Source of the DNA: Halobacillus litoralis
Lineage (GTDB): Bacteria; Bacillota; Bacilli; Bacillales; Halobacillaceae
Assembly: GCF_020524025.1 (NCBI RefSeq)
Contig: NZ_JAIVKN010000003.1
Span: forward strand, 62,001-126,000
Length of the DNA stretch: 64,000 nt
Direction: 5' to 3'
Shown: positions 1-7,515 of the stretch, in pieces
How positions within the stretch are numbered: the first letter of the stretch is position 1
Layout: the number at the start of each line of letters is the position of its first letter
Position numbers and translations under genes: made by a program
The notes under the pieces: generated by a model
Databases searched by the model: none
What the model was told of the DNA's origin: nothing
The model's input: only the letters and a program-made list of their open reading frames with translations

Positions 1-80
1 TCATGTGCTGCTCCTTCAATTTGATAGGAAGCTGTTGCAGCTCCCCACTTCAATGTTTCTGGTAATTGTATAGTTGTCAT
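1..80 (-). CDS. Glycoside hydrolase family 1 beta-glucosidase (6-phospho-beta-glucosidase), N-terminal fragment
   Basis: Only the first 26 complete codons are inside the window; the rest lies beyond base 1. The translation begins MTTIQLPETLKWGAATASYQ, the usual opening of GH1 enzymes, in which a hydrophobic strand leads into the W-G-x-A-T-(A/S)-S-Y-Q-I-E-G motif of the first barrel strand. An AGGT-type ribosome site lies just upstream (about 90-96). It is the last visible gene of the sugar operon, after the LacI regulator. Known GH1 members cleave beta-glucosides or their 6-phosphates. Uptake here is by an ABC system rather than a PTS, so an unphosphorylated cellobiose-type substrate is more likely, but that is inference. 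Confidence 0.85.
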   Translation of the reverse strand, partial: MTTIQLPETLKWGAATASYQIEGAAH

Positions 81-104
81 TGCAAGTAACCTCCATTAAA
101 AAAA

Positions 105-1118
105 CTAGAGTTCTATTGTTGAGCCCCGAGGCACCAGCTCAGGATCTACTTTGACATCACAAATGTTAAGATCATCTTTGATCAGATCCTCAAGCATATA
201 GGCTGCTAGTTTTCCGAGTTTTTGTTTGTCTTGTTTCACAGTTGTCAGCGGTGGATTGCTGTACCTGCAGGCCTCAATATCATCACAGCCGATCAGCTGG
301 ATGTCTTCTGGAACAGATAGATTATGTTCTTTGATTGCTTTCAAAGCCCCCAGAGCCATCATATCGGAGGCAGCAAAGACAGCTTGTGGCAGCTTGTCTC
401 CACTCAGTATTTCTTTCATTGCTTCATAGCCGCTATCTTCAAAGAAGTCTCCATAGTGAATCCAATCTTTATGAATGGGAAGGCCAAATTGATTCATAGC
501 GTCTATAAAGCCGATATTACGGATGCTGGCAATCAATGAATCTTGTTTACCACCAATATAAGCAATGTTTCGTACTTGATTTAAATATAGATACTCAACA
601 ACCTTCGAACCAATTTTTGCGTTATCCGTCATGATGTAACTGGACCTCGGACCTTCAAGCTTCAAATCGATCCCGACAGATGGAATATTGCTTTTGGCTA
701 TTTCATGGACAGCTTCTTCAATTTCATCACCCGCAATAACCAGGCATCCATCAACATGAAAATGTTTACACCTCTCCAGGTATTTACTCTCCCCTTGATA
801 AAATTGCTCATTAGAAAATAACAAGAGATCATATCCGAGAGATCCTACCGCTTTTTTGAATGAGTTTACGACTTCATTAAAGAAAGGGTGCTTGAAATCT
901 ACGTTGATTTTCCCGGCATAAATCAAGCCTATAAGGTTCGATTTTTTTGTTGCCAGCGATTTTGCAGAAAAAGTCGGCTGATATTTCGTATCTTCAATAA
1001 CTTTATAGACTTTCTGCCTGGTCCGTTCACTTATTCCTTCATAATTGTTGATAATTTTTGAGACTGTAGCTGGAGAAACACCAGCCATCTTAGCAATATC
1101 GCGAATTGTTAAATCCAT
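105..1118 (-). CDS. LacI/GalR family transcriptional regulator
   Basis: This 337-residue protein has the LacI layout. An N-terminal helix-turn-helix (about residues 4-24, TIRDIAKMAGVSPATVSKII) and hinge helix are followed by a periplasmic-binding-protein-like effector domain to the end (YIGG near 187, the D-D-I/S-N-P-P-L-T-T-V block near 280-293). It starts at ATG with GGAGAG upstream. It sits between the ABC permeases and the GH1 gene on the same strand, so it most likely represses this operon through the two palindromic operators near 4375 and 4500 and releases them when a beta-glucoside or its breakdown product binds. The effector is not readable from sequence. Confidence 0.93.
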   Translation of the reverse strand: MDLTIRDIAKMAGVSPATVSKIINNYEGISERTRQKVYKVIEDTKYQPTFSAKSLATKKSNLIGLIYAGKINVDFKHPFFNEVVNSFKKAVGSLGYDLLLFSNEQFYQGESKYLERCKHFHVDGCLVIAGDEIEEAVHEIAKSNIPSVGIDLKLEGPRSSYIMTDNAKIGSKVVEYLYLNQVRNIAYIGGKQDSLIASIRNIGFIDAMNQFGLPIHKDWIHYGDFFEDSGYEAMKEILSGDKLPQAVFAASDMMALGALKAIKEHNLSVPEDIQLIGCDDIEACRYSNPPLTTVKQDKQKLGKLAAYMLEDLIKDDLNICDVKVDPELVPRGSTIEL

Positions 1119-1194
1119 GTCTTGTTCTCTCCTTAGAAGCTGTCCGCTCGTATATTCATACCTATTGTATCAACAATTAGAAGGAATGGTATGA

Positions 1195-2028
1195 TTATTT
1201 GATAGAACCTTCTGTAATACTGGAAATAAACCAGCGATTAAAGATTAAGAAGATAATAATCAAAGGTACGGTTGCCCAGAATACGCCTGATAACAACATA
1301 CCGAAGTCGACACGGAATGCATTATTCAATGATGCCAAAGCAACCTGCAAGGTGTAGGAAGCGGGCTCACGTAAGACCGTAAACTGCCATAAGAATTCTC
1401 CCCAAACAAGGGTGAATACGATGATTCCTAATGTAGCAAAAGCAGGCTTGACGATCGGAAGCACAATGCTTCGATAGATTCTGAAATTTGAGCACCCGTC
1501 CAGTTTCGCAGCCTCCATCAATTCATCAGGTACTGATTCGCTGATATACTGGCGCATTAAAAAGATGCCTAATGGATTGAGTAGAAATAGCACACCCGCT
1601 CCAAGTAAAGTGTCCAACCAACCCAGCTGGGAAACAAGATAATATTGTGGAATCAATCCCAGTTGAGGCGGAATAACCATGGTCAATAGAATAAGGATAA
1701 AGAAAAAGTTTTTACCCGGAAATTGAAACTTTGCAAAGGCAAATCCAGCCAATGAACTGATGACCAGCACGACTGCCGTTACAGATGTACACAATAGAAT
1801 GGTATTCCACATCGCTTGAAAGAAAGGAATGGTATCCAATACTTTCATGAAGTTTGCAACCAGTTGATCTCCCGGCAGAAGCGTAGGAGGAATCGAATTA
1901 TAGGCAGCACTCGGTCTGGTCGCCATTACAAACATCCAATAGAATGGAAACAACGATAAAATCGAGGCAAAGATGAGTACGATATATACAGGAAGTGTCC
2001 CTTTCTTAAGCCCTTTTAACCCTCTCAT
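1195..2028 (-). CDS. Carbohydrate ABC transporter permease, MalG type
   Basis: 277 residues with about six membrane segments and the binding-protein-dependent permease EAA loop (ELMEAAKLDGCSNFRIYRSI, then LPIVKP), which contacts the ATPase. It belongs to the MalG/LacG/CUT1 family. The start overlaps the stop of the upstream permease by four bases (ATGA), indicating translational coupling. The family partner is the MalF-type protein encoded immediately before it. No ATP-binding subunit is encoded in the visible operon. In Bacilli such CUT1 importers usually borrow the shared MsmX ATPase encoded elsewhere, and I infer that here. Confidence 0.93.
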   Translation of the reverse strand: MRGLKGLKKGTLPVYIVLIFASILSLFPFYWMFVMATRPSAAYNSIPPTLLPGDQLVANFMKVLDTIPFFQAMWNTILLCTSVTAVVLVISSLAGFAFAKFQFPGKNFFFILILLTMVIPPQLGLIPQYYLVSQLGWLDTLLGAGVLFLLNPLGIFLMRQYISESVPDELMEAAKLDGCSNFRIYRSIVLPIVKPAFATLGIIVFTLVWGEFLWQFTVLREPASYTLQVALASLNNAFRVDFGMLLSGVFWATVPLIIIFLIFNRWFISSITEGSIK

Positions 2029-2987
2029 TTGCTAAACGCCCTCCTTTTCTTCTTACGGCCGACACCAGATGTTAACCATGTATTAATAGCTGCTGCACCG
2101 ACGATGATAATTAATAACAGGACGGCTGTAGCTGAAGCTGTTCCGAATGAACCTAAGTTAAAGGCGTCACGGTATAGATACATAACCACCGTCATCGCTT
2201 CATCACGGTTAAAGGCAGAAGATCCAAGGAATACTGCCGGCTCCGCAAACAATTGCAGGGCACCTACAGTTGACATGAATACAGTCAAAATAATAAATGG
2301 TTTCAACAAAGGAATTGTTATATGAAGGAATTGTTGAACCTTCCCGGCACCGTCGATGGTTGCTGCTTCATATAAATCTTTTGGAATACTTTGCAGACCT
2401 GCCAGGTAAATGATCGTGTTGTATCCAACCCATCTCCAGAAGACCATTAAGGAAATGGCAATTTTAGCTCCCCATTCAGATGTTTTCCAGCTTACTGGGT
2501 CAAGACCGAACAAACCAATCACATAGTTGGCAAGTGCCGTTTCACTGCTGCTGAAAAACACGCCGAACACTAAAGCGACGGCAACCATAGACGTGATATA
2601 AGGCATAAAGATTGTCACTCTAAAGAAGTTTGTAAAACGAATAACGGCCATATTAAGGAAATAAGCTAAAATGATCCCGACTATTAACTGCGGGGCTGTT
2701 CCCATCAATCCTATAATGACGGTGTTATACAAAGACTTCCAAAATAATGGGTCCTGCAAGACAATTGCAAAATTATTTAAGCCCACAAAATCCATTTCTC
2801 CAAGTCCATTCCACTTTTGAAAGGCCAGGACAATACTAAAAATAGCTGGATAAAGACCGATAATTCCAAAAATGATAAAGAATGGAGCGATATATAAATA
2901 TCCCGATAGCATATCTTTTTTCTTTTCAGACATTTTTGCTGTGGACTTTGATTGGGAAACATGCTGACGTTTTTCTACACTCTCCAC
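2025..2987 (-). CDS. Carbohydrate ABC transporter permease, MalF type
   Basis: About 320 residues. The GTG at 2987 is preferred as start because an AAGGAGGG ribosome site sits seven bases upstream; a longer in-frame reading to 3047 has no such site. A short hydrophilic, Lys/Ser-rich N-terminus leads into about six membrane segments. The EAA loop DLYEAATIDGAGKVQQFLHI, then IPLLKP, identifies the MalF/LacF family. It forms the channel with the MalG-type partner, whose start overlaps its stop. The substrate is inferred from the operon (GH1 enzyme) to be an oligosaccharide such as a beta-glucoside. Confidence 0.92.
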   Translation of the reverse strand: MESVEKRQHVSQSKSTAKMSEKKKDMLSGYLYIAPFFIIFGIIGLYPAIFSIVLAFQKWNGLGEMDFVGLNNFAIVLQDPLFWKSLYNTVIIGLMGTAPQLIVGIILAYFLNMAVIRFTNFFRVTIFMPYITSMVAVALVFGVFFSSSETALANYVIGLFGLDPVSWKTSEWGAKIAISLMVFWRWVGYNTIIYLAGLQSIPKDLYEAATIDGAGKVQQFLHITIPLLKPFIILTVFMSTVGALQLFAEPAVFLGSSAFNRDEAMTVVMYLYRDAFNLGSFGTASATAVLLLIIIVGAAAINTWLTSGVGRKKKRRAFSK

Positions 2988-3012
2988 TTTGTTCCCTCCT
3001 TTTATGTAGGAA

Positions 3013-3038
3013 GGCTGGATGCTGCGTGGCACCCAGCC
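3013..3038 (-). promoter_or_regulatory. Intercistronic stem-loop between binding-protein and permease genes
   Basis: On the transcribed (minus) strand, GGCTGGGTGC pairs with GCATCCAGCC around a six-base loop, giving ten pairs with a single G-U. It begins ten bases after the binding-protein stop. No U-tract follows; instead the permease ribosome site comes next. Such hairpins often protect the upstream message, so that binding protein exceeds permease. That role is inferred here. Confidence 0.6.
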
Positions 3039-3047
3039 CTTGATCAA

Positions 3048-4316
3048 TTAGCGCTGTAATAAGCCTTCAATACGTGTCACAGCAGCGTCCCACTCTTCTT
3101 CAGGGTCTGCACCTTCCTGGACATTTCTCAAAGCCGTAAGCACTTCATTATTAACAGTTACATATTTTGGTCCTTTGTAAACTTCAGGGATATTCTGAGC
3201 TGCCTCAGCGAAATAAGCAGCTGTATTCTGTCCACCAAAATACTCATCAGAATTGTTCACAAACTCATCCATTTCATAAGTTTCTGGAGTAGATGGGAAT
3301 AGACCACTTTGGACAAAGGATTCTAGTTGATTTTCAGGAGACAGCAGCCATTTAGCAAATTCATAAGCTTCTTCACTATGCTTAGTTTCGGATGGGATCG
3401 CAACGTAGGAGCCACCCCAGTTTCCAGTGAAATCGGTAGGAAGCGTCGTTACTTTCCACTTCCCTTCTCCTTCAGGTGCGTTTTCTGTCATGTAACCTTT
3501 CAACCAGGCAGGTGCCATTTCGACTCCAAAGTCACCTTTATTTAGTGCATTTGCCCACTCAGGTGTCCACATTTCATAAGAGCCGACAACACCTTTATCA
3601 TTCAATTCCACCGCGTAATCATAAGCTTCTTTTACACCATTATCTTCCTGGTTAATCAACAGCTCACCATCACGGTTAAAGTAACTGACTTGAAGCGCAT
3701 CCATATTCGCACGGAAAGCCATTTCCATACTATCAACCATAGGTTTGTCAGTTTCCTTTAATACAGTTGTTGCCGCTTCAGCAAATTGATCAGGGTTTGT
3801 AATCATGTCACTGACTTCGTCTGGATCTGTAGGAAGACCAGCTTCTTCAAATACATCTGTGTTAAAGTACATTGCTTTTGGACCGATGTCTGTCGGCAGT
3901 CCGAAAAGGAAATCTCCTTCACCATTTTCCGCCATCTTCCATTTCCAATCTAAGTATTGATCTTGAACTTCTTCTGCACCTAAGTCATATAAGTTTACGA
4001 AACGATCCTGCGCTTCGCGGTAGCGGTCCAGCTGGTCGACCTCAATCATCGTCAGGTCAGGCGCGCCGGTTCCAGCAGAGATGGATGTAAATAGACTGTC
4101 GTGGTGATCGCCTAATTCAGAGTTCTTTATATTAATTTTCACTCCAGGATTTTCTTTTTCATACTCTTTTGCTAAGTCTTCATAATTCGTAGCACCAAAG
4201 ACCCAAAAATCAAGAGTAACTTCTCCATCACCTGATGCGGATTCTTCTTCCCCGCCGCAGGCAAAAAGGAAAGTTGTCAAACTTAATAGTAGAATTGCTA
4301 GAAAACTTCTTTTCAC
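3048..4316 (-). CDS. Extracellular sugar-binding lipoprotein of ABC transporter
   Basis: Start GTG at 4316 is chosen because it gives a lipoprotein signal peptide (positively charged KR, hydrophobic stretch, then LFAC with the lipidated Cys at residue 20) and has an AAAGGAA site. The open frame continues upstream to 4538 without any start signal. About 422 residues, the normal size for family 1 solute-binding proteins. Acidic residues follow the cysteine, then comes the alpha/beta ligand-binding body with the N-W-G-G-S-Y near 325 typical of this family. It is the first gene of the operon and should deliver an oligosaccharide to the two downstream permeases. Confidence 0.93.
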   Translation of the reverse strand: MKRSFLAILLLSLTTFLFACGGEEESASGDGEVTLDFWVFGATNYEDLAKEYEKENPGVKINIKNSELGDHHDSLFTSISAGTGAPDLTMIEVDQLDRYREAQDRFVNLYDLGAEEVQDQYLDWKWKMAENGEGDFLFGLPTDIGPKAMYFNTDVFEEAGLPTDPDEVSDMITNPDQFAEAATTVLKETDKPMVDSMEMAFRANMDALQVSYFNRDGELLINQEDNGVKEAYDYAVELNDKGVVGSYEMWTPEWANALNKGDFGVEMAPAWLKGYMTENAPEGEGKWKVTTLPTDFTGNWGGSYVAIPSETKHSEEAYEFAKWLLSPENQLESFVQSGLFPSTPETYEMDEFVNNSDEYFGGQNTAAYFAEAAQNIPEVYKGPKYVTVNNEVLTALRNVQEGADPEEEWDAAVTRIEGLLQR

Positions 4317-4360
4317 ATTGATCAATTCCTTTCGTTTTAAACCAAATTTTTCACCATTTT

Positions 4361-4390
4361 CGCAATGACGAAACCGGTTTCGTAATTGCG
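4361..4390. promoter_or_regulatory. LacI-type operator O1
   Basis: The core ACGAAACCGGTTTCGT (4368-4383) is a perfect 16-base palindrome with the central CG typical of LacI/GalR operators. Symmetry extends over 30 bases with one mismatched pair (4367/4384). It lies about 40 bases downstream of the predicted transcription start of the sugar operon, a position suited to repression. The likely ligand is the LacI regulator encoded at 105-1118. Confidence 0.8.
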
Positions 4391-4424
4391 TAAAAAAAAT
4401 CAATTGATTTATAACCCTGACTTG

Positions 4425-4453
4425 ATTATAAATGTAGTTGTATCCGTTTTCAA
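4425..4453 (-). promoter_or_regulatory. Sigma-A promoter of the sugar operon
   Basis: Reading the minus strand, TTGAAA (4453-4448), a 17-base spacer and TATAAT (4430-4425) form a near-consensus sigma-A promoter. Transcription would start near 4418 and leave an untranslated leader of about 100 bases before the binding-protein GTG. Operator O1 lies in that leader and O2 upstream of the -35 box. Confidence 0.8.
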
Positions 4454-4493
4454 CACTTTTTTCAGAATTTTTAACTATAAACACCGATATTTT

Positions 4494-4508
4494 GTAAACC
4501 GGTTTCGT
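4494..4508. promoter_or_regulatory. LacI-type operator O2 (partial)
   Basis: AAACCGGTTTCGT (4496-4508) repeats the central palindrome and one arm of O1; the other arm is degenerate. Its centre is about 125 bases from O1, close to twelve helical turns, with the promoter between them. Binding of one tetramer or two dimers with looping is possible but inferred. Confidence 0.65.
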
Positions 4509-4584
4509 AGATGAAAATACTGGGAGAAGACTGTACATAACTTTACATATAAGTCCCTTTCTATTTACGTCTCATAGATTACAT

Positions 4585-4619
4585 AAAAAAAAGATCCGCC
4601 TCTACAACGAATCTTTTTT
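4585..4619. terminator. Bidirectional terminator after VOC gene
   Basis: AAGATCCG and CGAATCTT form a stem (one G-U on the minus strand) around a nine-base loop, flanked by A6-8 on the left and T6 on the right. It sits just past the stop of the VOC gene and upstream of the sugar operon. Confidence 0.65.
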
Positions 4620-4640
4620 GTCGGATTTCTATAATACGAG

Positions 4641-5027
4641 TCAGTGTTCGTATATTTCCAAAGGCAGGTCATCGGGATCCTTAAAAAAGGTGAATCTCTT
4701 CCCTGTTACAGGGTCCAGCCTGATTGGTTCGACCTCAACTCCTTTTTCTTCCAACTCTCTTTTTGTGCTTTCAATTTCTTCTACTTCAAAAGCTAAATGC
4801 CTTAAGCCTCTTGCCTCCGGATAACTCGTTCTATATGGCGATTGCGGAAAAGAGAAGAGTTCCAATTGATCCCTGCCATTAATAGACAAGTCCAACTTGT
4901 AGGAATCACGTTCCTCACGATAGGTTTCATTGATCACATGAAAACCGAGTGTATTCACGTAAAATTCCTTGGACGTATGATATTCCGAACAAATGATTGC
5001 TACATGGTGGATTTTTTTAATATTCAA
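4641..5027 (-). CDS. VOC family protein (glyoxalase/YaeR-like)
   Basis: 128 residues forming a single vicinal-oxygen-chelate module: I-H-H-V-A-I at the start, F-Y-V-N-T-L-G-F near 22-29, R-H-L-A-F-E-V near 76, and a terminal D-P-D-D-L-P-L-E-I-Y-E. The H...E pattern supplies metal ligands in this fold. Length and motifs match E. coli YaeR and B. subtilis YwkD, whose substrates are not established. The start is a TTG with AAAGGAGG ten bases upstream; no ATG gives a full first strand. It is monocistronic, between its own terminator and an AT-rich leader. A role in methylglyoxal metabolism is possible but not shown. Confidence 0.85.
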   Translation of the reverse strand: MNIKKIHHVAIICSEYHTSKEFYVNTLGFHVINETYREERDSYKLDLSINGRDQLELFSFPQSPYRTSYPEARGLRHLAFEVEEIESTKRELEEKGVEVEPIRLDPVTGKRFTFFKDPDDLPLEIYEH

Positions 5028-5265
5028 GCTGCAATGTCCTCCTTTAAATCATATGTACTAAAATGCCGGCCTTTGTTAACAGCCAATAGACAATATATCA
5101 TATTTTAAAATATAAATAATTTATGTATCTACACTACTAGAACTATTTTATTTATTCTCATAAACATAAAAGCATGAACTAAATAGAATAGATCTATAAT
5201 CATAGACTAGACGCACGATCCGTTATTTGAGGGATATCCAATTCTGTTTTTCGATTACTTTACTA

Positions 5266-5303
5266 AAAAGCTGAGGAGTTTAAGTCCCTGCTCCCCAGCT
5301 TTT
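5266..5303. terminator. Terminator downstream of MFS gene
   Basis: AAAAGCTGAGGAG pairs with CTCCCCAGCTTTT (one mismatch) around a 12-base loop. Read on the minus strand, the hairpin ends in a T-tract. The remainder of 5028-5379 is AT-rich and shows no gene. Confidence 0.75.
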
Positions 5304-5379
5304 CCTTTGAATTTATTTATTATTGTTTTTTCTTATTCCACTGATGCCACATACACTCATAGATATATTGTAAGAACCC

Positions 5380-6585
5380 TTACGCTGATGTGGATTCCAA
5401 TTTTCTTAACCGCCCTGTAAGGAATACGGCTCCAACTACCATCAGTGCTCCAATCCAAGGCGTGTGGATGAGGCCAATCCCATCAACGATAATGCCGCCA
5501 ACAAACGAACCAATTGCAATTCCTATATTAAATGCTGCTATATTAAGAGCCGATGCAACATTTACAGCAGATGGGACGTATTTCTCAGCAAGATGTACAA
5601 CCAGGACTTGTAGTCCGGGAACGCTCATAAAGGCGAATAAGCCCATCATAAAGATTGCAATTAATCCTGCGATTTTAAAAGGCACAGCAAAAGTCAATAC
5701 GAAGAGAATGAAAGCCTGCAGGACAAACATCCAAAACAAAGCCTTTAATGGATTTTTATTTGATGCTCTTCCTCCCACTACATTACCGATGGCAACTGCA
5801 ACCCCATAGACAAGCAGAATAATACTTACCCATTTCGAACTAAACCCTGTAACGTCCTCAAGTAAAGGGGTCAAATACGTAAAAGCTACAAATGTTCCTC
5901 CATACCCAAGCGCTGTAATAATGAAGGCAAGCATAAGTTTTCCATTCTTTAAGATTTTTACCTGTTCACTAAATTTTGCTGGTGGGGCTTCTTTCAAGTT
6001 TTTAGGTACTAATATGGCGCTGGAAATAATTCCGATTACACCAAGTAGGGCGACGCCCCAGAAGGTTGCTCTCCAATCAAAGGCCTGACCGATAAATGTA
6101 CCGAGTGGAACTCCAGTTACTGTTGCTACGGTTAAACCTGTAAACATAAAAGCAATGGCACTGGCCCGTTTATGCTCAGGTACTAAATCTGCAGCAATTG
6201 TAGAACCAATAGAAAAGAAAATTCCATGAGAAAAAGCGGTGACAAATCTTGCGATCAGGAGTAAACCAAAGCTCGTGGACATAGCTGCTGTCGCATTTCC
6301 TAATATAAATAAAACCATTAAAGATAGTAAAAGTGATTTCCGACTCATTTTACTTGTCAAAGCGGTCAACACCGGCGCTCCTACAGCTACTCCCATGGCG
6401 TAGCCGGAAATGAGTAAACCTGCAAGAGTAATTGAAATCGAAAGGTCATCCGCAATCGAAGACAATAAACCAACAGGTACAAATTCTGTTGTTCCAATTC
6501 CAAAGGCACTAATTGCCAAAGCTGTCAGGGCAGGTGTTCCTCCCTTTTCCTTTTGGATATCTGCTGTATTTACATAAGAACTCAT
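5380..6585 (-). CDS. MFS transporter, DHA1 drug-efflux-like (AraJ/Cmx type)
   Basis: 401 residues from the ATG at 6585, which has AAAGGAGA nine bases upstream; an in-frame ATG at 6609 lacks a site. Twelve predicted membrane segments. The opening G-T-T-E-F-V-P-V-G-L-L and the loop 2-3 motif (G-A-P-V-L-T-A-L-T, then S-R-K) are typical of AraJ/SotB/Cmx proton antiporters that export sugars or drugs. It is divergent from an HxlR regulator across a long intergenic region (6586-7073), an arrangement common for redox- or electrophile-inducible exporters. The substrate is unknown. Confidence 0.9.
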   Translation of the reverse strand: MSSYVNTADIQKEKGGTPALTALAISAFGIGTTEFVPVGLLSSIADDLSISITLAGLLISGYAMGVAVGAPVLTALTSKMSRKSLLLSLMVLFILGNATAAMSTSFGLLLIARFVTAFSHGIFFSIGSTIAADLVPEHKRASAIAFMFTGLTVATVTGVPLGTFIGQAFDWRATFWGVALLGVIGIISSAILVPKNLKEAPPAKFSEQVKILKNGKLMLAFIITALGYGGTFVAFTYLTPLLEDVTGFSSKWVSIILLVYGVAVAIGNVVGGRASNKNPLKALFWMFVLQAFILFVLTFAVPFKIAGLIAIFMMGLFAFMSVPGLQVLVVHLAEKYVPSAVNVASALNIAAFNIGIAIGSFVGGIIVDGIGLIHTPWIGALMVVGAVFLTGRLRKLESTSA

Positions 6586-6836
6586 TAGACTAATTCTCCT
6601 TTTGAACATGTATTAGAGTTAATAGCATAAAGAATGTTTGGAAGACGAAGGCGCCTTTCGTTTTCCAATCCCCATCATTGTGATGGGGAAAAAATGAAAG
6701 AATAAAGATATGCACGTTAGGGTGCTGCAGACACTTTAAAGCTCTATAAGTACTAAAAAGCGACCAGATTCATTTATTTTAAAAATTGACCACCTTTGAA
6801 GTACAAGAATGATTATGCATGCCGGGAATCTAAATG

Positions 6837-6852
6837 AAAAGTACGTACTTTT
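6837..6852. promoter_or_regulatory. Perfect palindrome in the MFS/hxlR intergenic region
   Basis: AAAAGTACGTACTTTT is a perfect 16-base inverted repeat midway in the 488-base gap between the divergent MFS and HxlR genes. Dimeric HxlR proteins bind short inverted repeats, so it may be an operator. A second AT-rich palindrome, TATTTTAAAATA, lies near 7004-7015, close to the hxlR start. No gene is visible in the gap. Confidence 0.4.
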
Positions 6853-7073
6853 AAGTGATGTAGGCACCTTTAAGTAACCTTTGTGCAGGAACGGGGTTTC
6901 CAATGACCGCTTCTAATCATTTCACTGGTGAATGTGTCAAAACCACAAATAAAAACCCAGCTGCATGAAAAGCATAAAGTTAGTTAAGATACTGTAAATG
7001 TGGTATTTTAAAATATACTTGCTATTTCTAAACAGACCGAAAAGATAAATCAGTCTATAAGAAAGAAGGAAAT

Positions 7074-7439
7074 ATGATGAAGAAATACAATATCCCTGTT
7101 GAAGCGGCGTTAGAAGTAATCGGGGGCAAATGGAAAGTAGTCATTTTATGTCACTTAATAAAAAGAGAGCTTCGCACAAACGAACTAAAGCGTTTGATGC
7201 CGGGTATTACTCAAAAAATGCTGACACAGCAGTTGAGAGAATTAGAGGAAGACGGTGTTTTAGATCGAATTGTTTTCAACCAGGTACCTCCAAAAGTAGT
7301 CTATAAGTTAACTGAATATGGATGGTCTCTCAAGCCAGTTCTGGATCTGCTCTGTGAATGGGGAGAACAGCATATCGAGAATACGTATCCAGATAAATCT
7401 GAGGTATTACTTGATGAAAGTGAACTTGAAAAAATCTAA
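7074..7439 (+). CDS. HxlR family transcriptional regulator
   Basis: 121 residues forming a single winged helix-turn-helix. The family opening (E-A-A-L-E-V-I-G-G-K-W-K, residues about 9-20), the recognition-helix region I-T-Q-K-M-L-T-Q-Q-L-R-E-L-E and the wing with P-P-K-V-V-Y-K-L-T are all present. The start is ATG 7074 or the adjacent ATG 7077, after AGAAGGAA. No cysteine lies at the extreme N-terminus where the thiol-sensing members YodB and HypR carry theirs; Cys22 (in ILCHL) and Cys99 are present. It probably controls the divergent MFS gene and itself. Confidence 0.9.
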   Translation: MMKKYNIPVEAALEVIGGKWKVVILCHLIKRELRTNELKRLMPGITQKMLTQQLRELEEDGVLDRIVFNQVPPKVVYKLTEYGWSLKPVLDLLCEWGEQHIENTYPDKSEVLLDESELEKI

Positions 7440-7450
7440 CCCACATGAAT

Positions 7451-7482
7451 AAAGCCTCGTTTGTATATACAAACGAGGCTTT
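7451..7482. terminator. Bidirectional terminator between convergent genes
   Basis: A 32-base perfect palindrome (arms AAAGCCTCGTTTGTAT and its complement) lies 11 bases after the HxlR stop and 33 bases from the stop of the convergent oxidoreductase. It starts with AAA and ends with TTT, so it can end transcription in both directions. Confidence 0.8.
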
Positions 7483-7515
7483 ACATTTTCACCTTTATTC
7501 ATATGTTCATTACCA

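Noticed and set aside
6669-6690. CCCCATCA/TGATGGGG hairpin considered as a terminator
   Set aside because: It lies in the leader of the MFS gene and the A-run is on the wrong side for termination in that direction.
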